In this document: positions 10,915-22,306 of the stretch, piece after piece
Numbering within the stretch: position 1 is the first letter of the stretch
Layout of the letters: each line of letters starts with the position of its first letter
Source of the DNA: Venturia oleaginea
Taxonomy: Eukaryota; Ascomycota; Dothideomycetes; Venturiales; Venturiaceae
Direction of reading: 5' to 3'
Assembly (NCBI GenBank): GCA_013176395.1
Contig: JABMLP010000011.1
Coordinates: 434,001-498,000, forward strand
DNA: 64,000 nt
Notes under the pieces: model-generated
What the model saw: only the letters and a program-made list of their open reading frames with translations
What the model was told of the DNA's origin: nothing
Databases searched by the model: none
Made by a program: the position numbers and the translations under genes

Positions 10915-13425
10915 TCAGAACAAATCCCTGACGGAGTACAACCGCACCGAAGCATCATCACATGCGGCTGCAAGTTGACCAGGCTCCACGACTGCCCCAT
11001 TCTCGACAGGACGCCACGAAAGCTGATTGACCGCGTTGGACGGCAAGGCATCCGCTTGAATGTCGATGCTATGTCTGAGAGTCAGATCATTCGCGTCCAA
11101 AACAACAATGGTGATGACTCCGGTTTCGAGCCCGTAAGAGAAGGCTATCGCGTCTTTGGAATCTGCTGATGGGTATTTGTACACTCGAGACAGAAAATCG
11201 ACTGCGGTGACTGGAGCGTGGGCTGATAGTGTTTGCGCACACTCAACCTTTCCGTCAGCTAGTTTCCAGACTCGGACCATTTTATCGCGACCTGCTGTGG
11301 CGAAAATTCTGCCCGCCTGGACTGGTGCCCATGAAGCCGCTAGAATCATACGACTGTGCCCTTTGGGATTTGAATGCACCATCTTATACTCGGGGGCATC
11401 CTCGGAGCTTCGGTCAAATAACGTCCATTGTCGATCTCGACCAACTGAAAGCAGATATTGCCCATCAGCAGAGAAATCCAGTGCAGTCACCGTCAGCGAG
11501 TGAGCCTTCAGGGGAGGTTTGATTTCTCGCCATTCTTTAGTCTCATACAGACGAATGACAGCGTGATCAATCGAGCTGGCACGACATGACGTGGCAATCA
11601 GCTTCCCATCATGACTTGTCGCAACGGTGGAAATCTCGTATCCATGTCCATAGAGCTTTTCAGTCTCCGGCCAGAGCATATGTCGAGCCAAGTGGTCTTC
11701 GTTCGGCGGCCTGCTGATTTTGAGGGTTGACTTGTGAATGATTGAGGCTGGATCTGGGGCATCTCTTGGATCGCCAGTGAAGGCTGGGACTTCGTCATCA
11801 TCAACAGCCTCAATAGCCTTGTTGGACAGTCCAAGCACGGGAATATTTGCAGCGTCCGGCAAGCGTAGCTCGTCGTTCTTCTTGATCCCACACAATTGAG
11901 AAAGAAGGTCTGCAATTGCTTCGGGTTCATCGAAAACGCGCAAAAGTTTCTCGTCGGCGCCAGAGATGAACTCGGTATCCGTGATGGTGTCTATACAATT
12001 CAGGTCGTAACCGTGAATTTGAGGTCTCGAGAATTCGTGCCAGGATCGATTTGTACCGTCGACCCACTGCGCGTGAAGCCTTGTAGTTTGATCAGTGCCG
12101 GTAGATAGCAGATAAGAACCGTTTCGTGACCAAGTGACTCCTTTTACTTCTTTGACGTGCCCGGTGACGGCAAAATCCTGGATCCACTGATCTCCTGAAG
12201 GTTCTTTTCTCCATAGCCTCCAGCTGCCAGTCCTTCCCAAGCTGACAACAACATCAGCTTGAGGTGACCAATGTCCTGCCCAGAATCCTCCCGTGCTTCC
12301 GGTCGCGGATGTCGAACCTTTCTGCGCACTGATCTCTCCCAATCTTGCAACGCAGACCCAGATGCCAGAACTTTCATCAGCTTCCCAGATAGCAAGCGAG
12401 CTATCAGCAGACGCCGAGAGTAGTTGAAGTTTGTTCTCCCTTCGATGCCAGTCTGCAGTGTATATCCAGTCTTCGTGGCCTAGAAGAAGCGCTTCAAACG
12501 TCACTGAATAAGTCTGCTTGTTTGCTTCGAAACGGTGTGCTTTGTTGGATAGCGACTTCCCTAGTACCCCCAAAGCTGGATCGTTCGCTGCTCGACTAGT
12601 GGCGGGTAGGTCTTGACCTTGATGTATTCTCCATAGCCTTATGTATCGATCTTGACTCGCAGATGCCAGAAGCAGATCTCCCGGTCCGTCATCAGATTCT
12701 TTCGAGATCGCTAATGATCGTATCCATCCCTCGTGGCCTGTCAGTGTGGCGACAAGAGAGAAAGTTTTTTCTCTTAAGGCGTATATATGGATGATAGTTT
12801 TGGTGCCTGCTACTGCAAGCAAGATGGAGCTGTCTTCCAAGGAGGCCAGCGCTGCAGAAAGTGGGAAGCACTTGGGAGTCAACGTGATTGACTGTATCAA
12901 TCGTATCGCTATCTCCTGCGGCTTCGCTGAGTCTCTCTCACCCGATCCGATGCTGAACTGCCAATACTTCACCGTACCATCTGCAGAGCCCGTGACAAAG
13001 CTATTTGATTTCGGCAAGATAGCAATACAGTTGACTGATGACTGGTGGTCCTCAAGCTTCGCAACTTGGACGTAAGAGCCCTGGCTTTCAGGTTTCTGCC
13101 AGACACGTATGGTCTTGTCCACAGATGCACTCAAGATAAGAGTGTCCTCAGTGCACCAGGGAGAAAAGAACTTGACGGCATTGACGAGGCCTGTGTGTCC
13201 AGAAAGAAGGAACGAGATTCCATGATGATTTGAAGCCTTCAAAAATGTTAGTAAGGTCAGAGCGACAATCTTTTATCTTCGTAAAGTACTTACCAAGGGA
13301 TTCCAGATGGCAATATTATTGTTCGCGCCAAATGCGAGCAAGCCAGCTGGACTCCGATCCCAATCCGAGGCCTCGGGATGCCTATTCCCACCAGCGCTGA
13401 TATATTCCAGCTTCACTCCTGGCAT
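10915..13425 (-). CDS. ELP2: Elongator complex protein 2, WD40 propeller (2 exons)
   Basis: Elp2 is the double beta-propeller scaffold of the Elongator core (Elp1-3), which installs the cm5/mcm5/ncm5 group on wobble U34 of tRNAs. Predicted 817 residues, close to the yeast protein (788). Exon 1 is 13294-13425 (MPGVKLEYISAGGNRH..., WNPL) and exon 2 is 10915-13236; the 57-nt intron has a GTAAGT donor and a TGAAG acceptor. WD repeats run the whole length, for example LSGHTGLVNAVKFF, LTGHEGWIRSLAIS, LLGHEDWIYTADWH, VTGHVKEVKGVTWS, LKAHSLTVTALDFS and LSAHAPVTAVDF. ETEKLYGHGYEISTVA marks the start of the second propeller. The N-terminal SAGGNRH is typical of fungal Elp2. It is divergent from URM1, which acts in the companion thiolation pathway. 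Confidence 0.93.
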
Positions 13426-13611
13426 TTTGATGGCTTGTGAACTCGATCACATTTCTTTGCTAGAAGTCAAAGATTGGACAGTATTTCTCCCACTTTGAGA
13501 TTTCGCTATCACGTGTCTCGGCTAGCGTTTTACTACACACTCGACTCTCGACCTCGAGAAGAATTCATCATCAAATCAACTACAATCAAACTCTGAATAA
13601 TCATCTCGAAA
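13426..13611. promoter_or_regulatory. Shared ELP2/URM1 divergent promoter region
   Basis: Only about 186 bp separate the ELP2 and URM1 start codons, which face away from each other. Both promoters and both 5' leaders must fit here, so co-regulation is plausible. I did not identify a specific factor site. Confidence 0.55.
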
Positions 13612-14080
13612 ATGAGTGCCCCGACTGTCTCAAAGACACCGGCTTTGGAGGCTGCCGAGAAGACTGCTCCGACCCTTCCCGTCACCATTGAGTTCACGTA
13701 CGAAATCTCACCCACCATTTTTCACTCTCACTAACAATCATCAGTGGAGGACTAGAAATGTTATTTTCCAATAAGCGGAAGCACGAATTATCTATTCCGA
13801 TCAACGAGCAATCTGGATGTCACCCGACAGTGCAATATCTTGTTCAGTATTTGTGCGACAATTTAATGAAGGATCCAAGAAAAGAACTTTTCCTACTCGA
13901 TGATTCAGTGTATGTCACTCCAATTATCTACTGGCTTGAACCAAGAGCTAATCTCGCTGTAGTCGGCCTGGTATCCTCGTCCTGATCAATGACGCGGATT
14001 GGGAACTTGAGGGTGAGGCCAACTACGAGCTACAAAAAGGCGATAACATCCTTTTTGTCTCCACTCTACATGGTGGTTGA
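13612..14080 (+). CDS. URM1: Ubiquitin-related modifier Urm1 (3 exons)
   Basis: Urm1 is a ubiquitin-fold sulfur carrier. Activated by Uba4, it delivers sulfur for 2-thiolation of wobble U34 and can also be conjugated to proteins. Exons are 13612-13697, 13745-13909 and 13963-14080, with introns of 47 and 53 nt (GTACGA..TCAG and GTATGT..GTAG). The product is 122 residues and ends in the required diglycine (STLHGG, stop 14078). The fold signature is clear: IEFTGGLEMLF, then [45 protein letters not shown]. The N-terminus has about 20 extra Ala/Thr/Pro-rich residues compared with yeast Urm1. Confidence 0.95.
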
Positions 14081-14191
14081 AATGTCCGGTACATGTCAAA
14101 CCTGTGAACAAATTGTCAGTCCAACCAGAATTATGGGCCACCTGCGGAACTAGGCTCGCTTCTATGCGCCGCCGCCTCGCTCAGACACCGC

Positions 14192-15402
14192 GTGAGAAAA
14201 TATTTAAGCGCTGAATCCTATAAGCTCTTTCTTCGACTTTTTCCTTCTTCATTCAGATACCCACAGCACATAGAAAGCCTGGCCAAATTTCTTCATGAGT
14301 ATTCACGGATCCTTACGCGGGCGTCCCTCGGTCATCCAGCTCACATCAAAGGACATCCAATTTCAAGCAAAGCCATGACGTGATGAGCGTCCACCTCGTC
14401 GTCGCCCACTTTACATGGTCGCCCCTGGGGAATCCGACCCCATCGTTGCACAACACATTGCCGACATGATCGACTTCATGACTCTGTATGACGATTTGAT
14501 CCCCAAATTGTATCAAGAATACACACCTACAGTTTACGGCAACGACGATGAGGACCGCCTCATCAGCCCACTTCAGCGCCTGTGGATCCTCCAATGTATC
14601 GTAGTTAGAGAGTATGACTGCCTCCCAACGACCGAATTGTGTTCTTGCCTCCGACAGCACTTCGAGGAGTAAGCTTTGGAAGACAGGGATGTGCTGGAAC
14701 GAAGCTCCCACCTTGGCCTGGTCGATTACTTCAAGACTGTGGCCCATGAAGCACAACGCGAGTTGGTGGCAAGGACCGACCTGGGACTTGTTTCAAAACA
14801 TCACAGAGTAATGTGGGGACAAAGATTCGAGGTTCCGCGTTCGATTCTTCCTGGGAACAGGCCTTACAACGACTCTTCGAGAACCGGATCTTCAAGCAAC
14901 ACAACTTCGACAGGTTATGTGCATGCGTCTGGCTGGCTATTGCACCCCATCGTCCCAGTCACCATCTGCCAAACAATAGTAGAGTCGAACTCCCTCCGCT
15001 GCCGCCAAAAGTCCATCTTCCTTTTCGAGGACGAGCTGTCGCAAGACCCCAGCGAGTTTCATTGGCACATGAGAGGCCGAGCGCTACGCCCGTTCCAGCA
15101 GCTGTCGAGCAGCCACCAGGGAGTAAATAATATCTCACAACGACAAGTCCCTGCAATCAATCGAATTCGACCTAACCGTGGCTCAACTCTCGAGGACTTG
15201 GAACGTGGGCTGTTCGAAAGACACCCAATCCCTAGTCGACGTCAACAAGTTCATTCTCCCATCAACCACCCACAAATTTCGACCAATACACCATCAATCA
15301 GCCATCTGTCAAGAAGAACGAGACAGCTCGAATTATCTCGACGAGATCCCCGATAGCATAATATCATTTGGGTGCCTCCGCAACCAAAGCGTGCCTGAAT
15401 GA
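14192..15402 (+). other. Probable spliced or decaying hypothetical gene, structure unresolved
   Basis: One frame is open from 14415 to 15356 (about 314 codons) apart from a single TAA at 14670. A GTAAGC donor-like site overlaps that stop, so an intron is possible. From about 14813 a second frame looks more protein-like (WEQALQRLFENRIF, DRLCACVWLAIAP) and may continue past 15178 through another intron to 15402. I recognise no domain, and several exon combinations are possible. The AT/GC texture does not differ from the neighbours. It may be a genuine multi-exon gene or a pseudogene. Confidence 0.35.
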
Positions 15403-15793
15403 ACACGGAAATCTCCGAGATTTGGACAGGAACATTGACAGATTGATATCATGCAAAACTCAGCAAACGACACTCTCGATTGTCGCACCTATATACAGTA
15501 TCCCTCTCTCTTGGAATGTATAAAGAAACGTCTAGGGGTACTGGAGAGAATGCTACACAAGAATGCGTCAAAAATAGTGTGCAGGATGATTCTTCTCGCC
15601 GCTTGATCGAAGGTCCTCAGAGGGGAAGAATGGTCTTCACACTGCTGTGCTCATTGAAGTATGCTAGATAGATATACGAAGCGGATCAATCACCATCATG
15701 TTTATCCTACAGGCCCCATTTATCCATCAAGGCCAAAACAACATCCTGATCTATGCACTCTCTTCCATTTCTTTTCCAAACAGTGCTTGCCAC

Positions 15794-17048
15794 TCAACTA
15801 TCGTCAACTGCCCAACCAAAAATATCATCCCCTCCGCCATTCCCATTGTCCATATTATCATCATCATCGAAGCCAATCAAATCAGCAAAAGAATTGTCCG
15901 CATCGCCCATGCCTCCATCATCACCAAACCTGTTCTCATCACCGGTCTTCAAGTCCGCCCAGAAGTCATCATCTATCCCACCCTGCTGACCTTGTTTCTT
16001 CTTTCCCTCTTCCGTCAGATTCACAACGCCCAGTCCATCCAGCCCATCGCCAGGCGCGTCTAAATCACCCGCCTCATTTAAACTACCGAGGTTGCCTCCC
16101 TCCAATGCACCTGTCTCCTTCAGTGTACTGTGGTCTGCCCCATCTAACCCATCAATCCCAAGACCTGCGTTGCTATTATCAGCCACGCTTGTCTCAGGAA
16201 TGCCCAGCATCGAGAAATCCAAACCACCATTGTCGTTTTCCATGGCGCTGCTGGTTCCCGCTTGTATACCTGCACCGCTCGGCTCGGGGAGAGAGGAGTC
16301 TGGCATGTTGGCGTATGATTCGAGACCAGGTAGTAATGGGACATCGTGGGATGGTGAGTGGAAATCAGTCATGTCTATGCTGTTGACTGTATTCTCGTTA
16401 TCGTTATCATTGTCGCCTGGATCTCCGAAGAGGTCGTCTATATCGAATGGTTCCATTCCATTCGACGTATCGTTTTCTTCGAGATTGATGGTTTCGGGTT
16501 CGGGTTTGGATTTGGGAGAGACGGGTTTGGGTTCAGCGGGAGGAGTAGGTGCAGGAGAGGGTTCCTTCGCGGGCTGCTCTTCTGGTTTCGTCTCCGGTGC
16601 TGAGTCCTGCTTTTCCAGTCTTGTAGATGTTGCAGGAGTTTGTTCTGGTAATGCCGGTTTCGTGATCTCGGGACTGATTGACAGGCCCTGTGCTTTCTTT
16701 TCTTTCGCCTCTGCCTCTTTCCTCTTCTCGGCTCTCAATGCTGCAAGGTCCCGTCGCATAACTGCCTTGGCCATGGCGAGGTCATCCTCGAGTTTATCGA
16801 GCGCATCGTGGAATCTTGAATTGGCGTCTGGAAAGAGTTTCTGGATGGCGTAGCGTTGATTGATATCTTTACGGCGATTGGGATCAGAGAGGACGCTTCC
16901 AAGGAGGGCAAGCTGGAGTGCGTTAGCTCTGATAAGCTGGTCCATCGCATTCGTTGCGTGTGCATGTGAGGTGTACCAGCCCGTTCATGATCCCCTGAAG
17001 TGCGTCCAACGGAGGTGGCGGAGGCCGTTGTTGCTGAGGCTGAGCCAT
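15794..17048 (-). CDS. Acidic low-complexity protein, possible Mediator Med2-like subunit
   Basis: The frame from 16945 (MDQLIRANALQLALLG) encodes 383 residues. An N-terminal helical segment (SDPNRRKDINQRYAIQKLFP, then a charged helix ending AEKRKEAEAKEKK) is followed by a Pro/Glu/Lys-rich linker and an Asp/Gly/Asn-rich acidic tail with DDLFG, DDFWADL and DDIFGWAVDD. This layout, a helix pair plus a long acidic tail, resembles fungal Med2, a Mediator tail subunit; that name is tentative. A second start at 17048 (MAQPQQQR, polyproline, DALQGIMNGL) reads into this protein if one G of a GG at 16976-16977 is ignored: the two frames differ by exactly one base and join smoothly (HAHATNAMDQL). So either translation starts at 16945 or there is a one-base frameshift. 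Confidence 0.6.
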
Positions 17049-18268
17049 TGCTTGCACCTTCCTCCAGCCTTAATTGTATAATTGTTCCTGCAAACTCAAG
17101 GTGTGTATGATCGGTTAGATGGTAAGCTGTAGAGATCCAGGCTCCAAGATGTGCCTGAAAGAAGAATACTAATTCTGAAAATGACACGAAGTAAAAATAA
17201 ACATTCCAAAAAGGTGTAATGCTATGGGCTCTCTGTAAAGTGGTGGTATGGTTGTTGGTGTATGTCGGTGTCGGTGCAGTAGCATCATGGAAACAAAGAC
17301 GAGACGGAACCTAGGAACGCGTGAGGCGGCTCAAGCGGCGCCCTACTGTTGGCTAGGGACTAACTGCCCCTCTGATACACCGGCGATTCTTCTTCCACCA
17401 CTGGCATGTTTGGAGAACCTACCGGAGAAATCATATGGGCGTTTGCCTGTCGTTGCAAACATATCAGTTATATCATCTCGAACTTCCCCTCCCTCTGAAA
17501 TACAACCACAACGGAGCAAGAGCTATGTCCAGACATTGAAGCCGGGCAGGTAGCAACTCCGGGTGCGAACTTGGTACATCAGATAAGCCAACGCTATAGG
17601 GCGAAAAGTATCTCATATGCTTTCTAGGTCCCAGGAAAGAGTTTTTTAAGATAATTTTTTTACACGAGAAGAAAGAAAACGTCTAAGGATGTCCATCTAC
17701 TTAGTTGATGTGTAATATCAGACACATAAAATACCACGTACTTGGCTTACCCTCTGTAGACCCGGTTGATACATATCTTTTCACGTCCTGCTCTATCAAC
17801 CGATTTATATCATGCCGCAATGCGACCAAGGAGCTTCCAATCGGATTCCGCGAAGGCGCCAGGTGTAGGCTCGAGATGTAGGTCGGATGGTCGCTACCGA
17901 TCATCACCTTATCAAGGTATTTAGGACAGCAGTCTGCCTCGCATTACGAGTTCGTCTGGTCGAACGTTTGAAAGGTGATCTGATCCAATTATTTCTGTCG
18001 ATCTCGACAACCTAGCGACCACAGCCTCAAACCTATCGGCTGGTGCTTACATACGGAGTAGCTAGTGTCGATACTGCCACCATTCACGGATGACTTCAAG
18101 AGCATTCAAGTTGATTTGATTCAACCATAATTCGGCTCCCACTTGCACCATATTATTTCCTACCAGCCTAACGAATATTTCGACGAGCCACTTGCACCAA
18201 AACGCAAGAAACTATTCGTTTACCTATAACAACGCCTAAGAATTGAACTCAACAACACTACCGAGATC
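17049..18268. other. Intergenic, no supported gene
   Basis: About 1.2 kb between the divergent Med2-like and LURP-one-like genes. Short frames only. Probably two promoters with 5' leaders. Confidence 0.5.
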
Positions 18269-18844
18269 ATGGAATCAATTCTCCCCGTCCTCCCCGCACC
18301 AGGCCTAGCAATATTCCCGTACCTCATCGCCCAGAAACAAGAAACCCTCATCATGAAAGCAGACCCTTTCTCCCGATCCTTCAAGATACATTTACAAGAC
18401 GGCATGCCTATCCTCACCATCACAAGCGAATCCCTCTCCCTTTCTCGACGGAAAACATTCACGAACGCCCACGGAACCCACCTCTGCCAACTCCGCCATC
18501 AAAAACGAGGCTACTACTATGCCGAGACGAGCTCGGGTCAAAATATTTGGAATCTATCCGCCAAAAGTGGGTTCATGAGTACGAAAAGTGTTGTGAGCTT
18601 TACGAATGTGGTTGATGGCGGTCGAGAAGTGGCGATGAATATGAAATCTACAACGATTTCTGGCTCGCTAAGGTGGGGGGATGTGGATGTGGCTGTCGTG
18701 GAGAAGGAGAGCTGGAAGATGAGGGCCGAGTATCATATTACTGTGGCTGCGGGTTGTGACATGTTCTTACCTGTTGTGTTGGTGTGCGCATTGGATGATA
18801 AGGCGAGAGCTGCAAGATCTAGAGGGACTGCTGGTGCTGGCTGA
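18269..18844 (+). CDS. LURP-one-related / tubby-C2 (LOR) family protein
   Basis: Single-exon frame of 191 residues. The pattern fits the tubby-like beta-barrel of the LURP-one-related family: QETLIMKADPFSRSFKIH, then ILTITSESLSLSRRKTF, a basic turn, IWNLSAKSGFMSTKSVVSF, and a long hydrophobic C-terminal helix (YHITVAAGCDMFLPVVLVCA) that would lie in the barrel. In fungi these proteins are uncharacterised; plant members respond to pathogens and the related scramblases act at membranes. A short Ala/Arg/Gly tail follows the helix. No intron is needed. The family call is by fold pattern only. Confidence 0.7.
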   Translation: MESILPVLPAPGLAIFPYLIAQKQETLIMKADPFSRSFKIHLQDGMPILTITSESLSLSRRKTFTNAHGTHLCQLRHQKRGYYYAETSSGQNIWNLSAKSGFMSTKSVVSFTNVVDGGREVAMNMKSTTISGSLRWGDVDVAVVEKESWKMRAEYHITVAAGCDMFLPVVLVCALDDKARAARSRGTAGAG

Positions 18845-20598
18845 GGTGCGGCTTGTTGAAAGGTCATAAGTGGGCTTGAGGGTATGTATGCAATTTGTAT
18901 GAATGGATCGACATTCGTCCTGGAAACTGACTTCACAAGCTTTTGTATTGTCTATCGTCGTCTGATGGCTTACATGTTCATCTTCGTTGTCAACCCTTGT
19001 TTTCATTCAATTCCTAAGTGGACGCTCGTTTGTATGTATGTGCTCGCTGTGTCCCTCTACGTCCACGTCTGACTGAAATGATCTCCACACAGAGAACAGT
19101 AACTTCCCATCATCCTCAACCTTCCCCAGCACATGGAGGAGGATCTCCCACACCAGCAAAAAACATAAACATACAGCAGCGGGGATTCGCTGGTGGTCAC
19201 CCACCCAACTACTAATTCGCCGATATCAAGCTTATCTAGGAATGAGCGAACGGGGATTCGAGCTTTCTTGATTCTGTGACCGTATGTGCGAGATATTTGT
19301 TTTGGTCTGAATATATTGTACGTCTACAGCTAGGGTCTGGTGAGATTCTATCTTAGCGACGATAACGTCGAGGGGAAGGCAAACAAAGCTGGACAGTAAG
19401 TATTATTAATACGAAGAAGAAAAACGGGGACTCGAGTTCTCTCGATTCTATGGCCGTAGGTTAAAGACGACCTGACCGAGCCGTCGCGCCGAAAACGAGA
19501 GAGAGTCTCTGTATCCGCATTAGAGCATCGCATCGCAAAGACCTCCATCGAGCGAGGCACCGCAGAGCTAGCACCTTACTGCCATCGCAGGACCTTAAGC
19601 ACGAAGCAAGAGACAAACCTCACAAGCCCAGTTATACTGACGCGAAGTCAGTGTTGCCATGACTGCCAAATCTGCGACTCTGGCGCAGGATGTTAGTGTC
19701 ACAGTATGGAAGTCCAGCAAGAGACCCTCACGAAGAAAGCAAGAGAAGACAAGTAGCTAGTACCTTCACTGCCAATTCGAGAACGACTTGACATGCCATT
19801 AGTCAGATGGTACCTTCTCTGCCAATTCGAGAACGTCTTGACAAGCCATCAGTCACCGCGGCTGGCACCCTAACTGCCTGATAACGACAACGACTTTGTG
19901 ACACAAGTAGTCACCGCATACCTCACGCTGAGGCGACAACAATTGAGCTGGCATCTCCGCAACTGCCACGTTATCAATACACACCTCACCTCACCCCGAT
20001 AAACACACAAGGCATGGAAGAATGAAGCTCTTATTGAGCAGGAACACAAGCAGAAGATCACGATGAATTGAAAACGCAGGCATTATGGAGAGAGCGCTGG
20101 CATGGGTTCACTCACCGCGTAGTGTTGCCATGGCTTTGCAAGTCGGCTGAGTCTTGGAGTCACAGTGACGGTGTACAGAAGGTATCCGGAGGGCTGTATA
20201 CTTGAAAGTGATAGAAGCGAAGGTTACTATCCAGGATTTGCAGGCTTTCACATGCAAGAATAGACAAGATGGTTGATGGCATTAGTGACAGATTCATGGT
20301 GTCAAAGGATAGGAACTACAGGTCATGGCGCTAACCGTATTGGAACAATACACAAAGATGAAAACCACGCCAATCAACTCAGATTGAGCCTGTTGCCGTG
20401 TGGCGGTGGCTCGGCTGCACACGGCCCCCTTTCTCCCTACGGCAGAACAGAGCGAAGAACGAGGTACGAGTGTAAATCTAAGCACGCGACTACGCTAAAA
20501 AAGCGTCTAATTTATGAGATATCAAATACTGGCTAGTGCGTATCGCAGGTCCCTCCTCCACCTCCTCTTCCTCTGCCGTCTCTTCGTCTCCTTCGTCT
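18845..20598. other. Non-coding, repeat-bearing stretch
   Basis: No coding frame is supported. It contains a near-perfect 50-bp tandem pair (19760-19855) and an imperfect direct repeat: the motif ACGGGGA(T/C)TCGAG followed by a similar 25-base stretch occurs near 19252 and near 19424. The texture suggests decayed repetitive DNA. Confidence 0.5.
19760..19855. repeat. Tandem duplication, period 50 bp
   Basis: Two successive copies begin GTACCTTC(A/T)CTGCCAATTC and run through GAACG(A/T)CTTGACA to AGTCA, with a few substitutions. Degraded partial versions of the same GCACC..ACTGCC motif occur on both sides. Confidence 0.7.
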
Positions 20599-21857
20599 TC
20601 ATCCACGTTTAATCCTCTGACAGCAATTTCCAAGAGCAATCAATCCCTCCCTCTGCCCCTTTGCCTGCTCTTTCGCATTCCTAAATGCAGCAGCAGCTCT
20701 CCGAAAAGTATCAGGCGTGTCAGTCATGTGGAACCCCCTTATCTGAGTTGTATGATACTCGGGCTGACTGTTCGGGTCCGCCGGCTGCGTTGAGTGCATT
20801 CCATATAACTGGAGAGTGCCAGTGCCGCTGTAATATGTCGATCCGATGGCGTATACCTTACCGTCGTAGATAGGTTCCTCCTGCCTGTACGACTGCAGTT
20901 TGTGCATGCCGCGAGCACCGACCGGAAGATCCTGGGTGATCTGCAACTTCTTCTCTTCAACGTTTCTACAAGCTCCCCTTTGCTTCCATGAAGAAATTCG
21001 GAAGCAGCAGCCTGCTGTCATCGTTCGAAGGGATAATATACTGTCTGAGGTCCTCGCGCACTTTGGGATGGACTACTTCAGGGCGAGAACCATTAAAAAA
21101 AACCTGGCTTTGAGTTTGAAACGTTCCGAGCTAGAGGATCCAGATGGCCAGATGGAATATCGGCCTTGCTTTTGATGAACGGAAACACATCATTAAGTAT
21201 CTGAGCTTCACTTGTGGCGTCGTCATTCCTGCGCCTGAAATCCAAGATGGTTTCTCGAGACAAGGTTTTCGGCGACAAAGATGGTCGGGATCGGGCCAAC
21301 CTCTCCATAATCTCTTCCATAGCGTCTTCCGGCTCCATGCTACTATGTCCTTGGGGGTGTATTCCAGAATCAATAAGAGTTTGCCGAAAGGCAGGATCCT
21401 TAGACGTATTATGTCGTTGGCCGTGTGCTCGACGCACTGGAAGGCTTGGTTCCTTTTCCGGATCGGCCGCGGCTTGAGCGAGAACGATTTGAACTTAGGT
21501 TGGGCAGGCACTTTTTTGCCGGTTTTGGGTACTGAGAAAGGTATTAGCGTGATGCCTCGTAGCACAGACATGACTCACTCCTCTGATATCACGGAGGGCT
21601 GGGCCACCCCAACGAGCAAAGCGCTTGATCTGTTTGAGCAAATCTTCCTCTATAATTGACCGCATAGGGTGGCTAGGTGCTATAGGTTGTATTATTCTTC
21701 TGTTAAACTCCCGAAGAGCACGAGGACAAAGAGGAACGAACTCGGGAAAAGTTGTCCCAAAATTCGTGCGGCGTCCTGCTGCGCGACCGTTGCAACTGTT
21801 TGTGGTATTTGGGAGGCGGTTGTGCTTGAGAGTCTGGTGCCGGCGCGGCTTCGACAT
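20599..21857 (-). pseudogene. DUF7924-like fungal protein, broken by several frameshifts
   Basis: Pieces of one conserved protein lie in order on the minus strand but in changing frames. First come a basic N-terminus from 21857 (IRPLSHP-type helix, EEDLLKQIKRFARWGGP) and an apparent intron near 21525-21571 (GTGAGT..TCTCAG). Then follow EPEDAMEEIMERLAR, and VHPKVREDLRQYIIPS and LLLPNFFMEAKG around 21000-21060. The last piece is GARGMHKLQSYRQEEPIYD, the TLQLYGMH strand and GFHMTDTPDTFRRAAAAFRN down to 20599. The join before VHPKVRED crosses a run of eight A (plus strand, about 21094) and needs a one-base shift; another shift is needed after MEAKG. The order and the motifs match a large, poorly characterised ascomycete family often fused to or derived from accessory loci. 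The family label is from memory of its motifs. Confidence 0.6.
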
Positions 21858-22080
21858 TTCGCTTTCGTTTTCGAACTTGATACCCTTTCCCTTCTTCTCA
21901 AGACACTACAGCAAATGGTATTGAACGAACAGTAGGAAGACATTTCCCGCTTTCGAGCTGTAAGCGCCGCCAAAACGATAGGATTCGCTTGGAGCCATAC
22001 CCCAATACGGACTCGTCATTAGTGCATGCTGTGACGACGCTGTCAGCGACGTACTGCAACCCGTTCCTCTAGCCCACTAG

Positions 22081-22306
22081 AAGTATGCCATTACTATTGG
22101 TTATCTATACGAATGGAGACGTGGCTCCTCTGACTCAACAGAAGTATGCCATTACTATTGGCTATCTATACGAATGGAGATGTGGTTCCGCTGGCTCAAC
22201 AGAAGTATGCCATTACTATTGGTTATCTATACGAATGGAGATGTGGTTCTTCTCGCCCAACAGAAGTATGCCATTACTATTGGTTATCTATTCGAATGGA
22301 GATGTG
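22081..22306. repeat. Minisatellite, four copies of a 61-bp unit
   Basis: Copies start at 22081, 22142, 22203 and 22264, each beginning AAGTATGCCATTACTATTGG. The fourth copy is truncated. Since 61 is not a multiple of three, the same peptide (YAITIGYLYEW) appears in successive frames, so this is a DNA-level duplication and not a protein repeat. Confidence 0.9.

Noticed and set aside
10514..10915. 133-codon minus-strand frame overlapping the ELP2 stop codon
   Set aside because: Lies in the expected ELP2 3' untranslated region, has no motif, and composition is unremarkable; a chance frame.
14820..14850. GGTTCCGCGTTCGATTCTTC, reminiscent of a tRNA B box
   Set aside because: No A box, acceptor stem or anticodon arm could be placed around it.
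16092..16853. 253-codon plus-strand frame rich in Ser/Gly/Phe
   Set aside because: Exact antisense of the low-complexity part of the Med2-like gene; such frames arise from Asp/Pro/Glu repeats.
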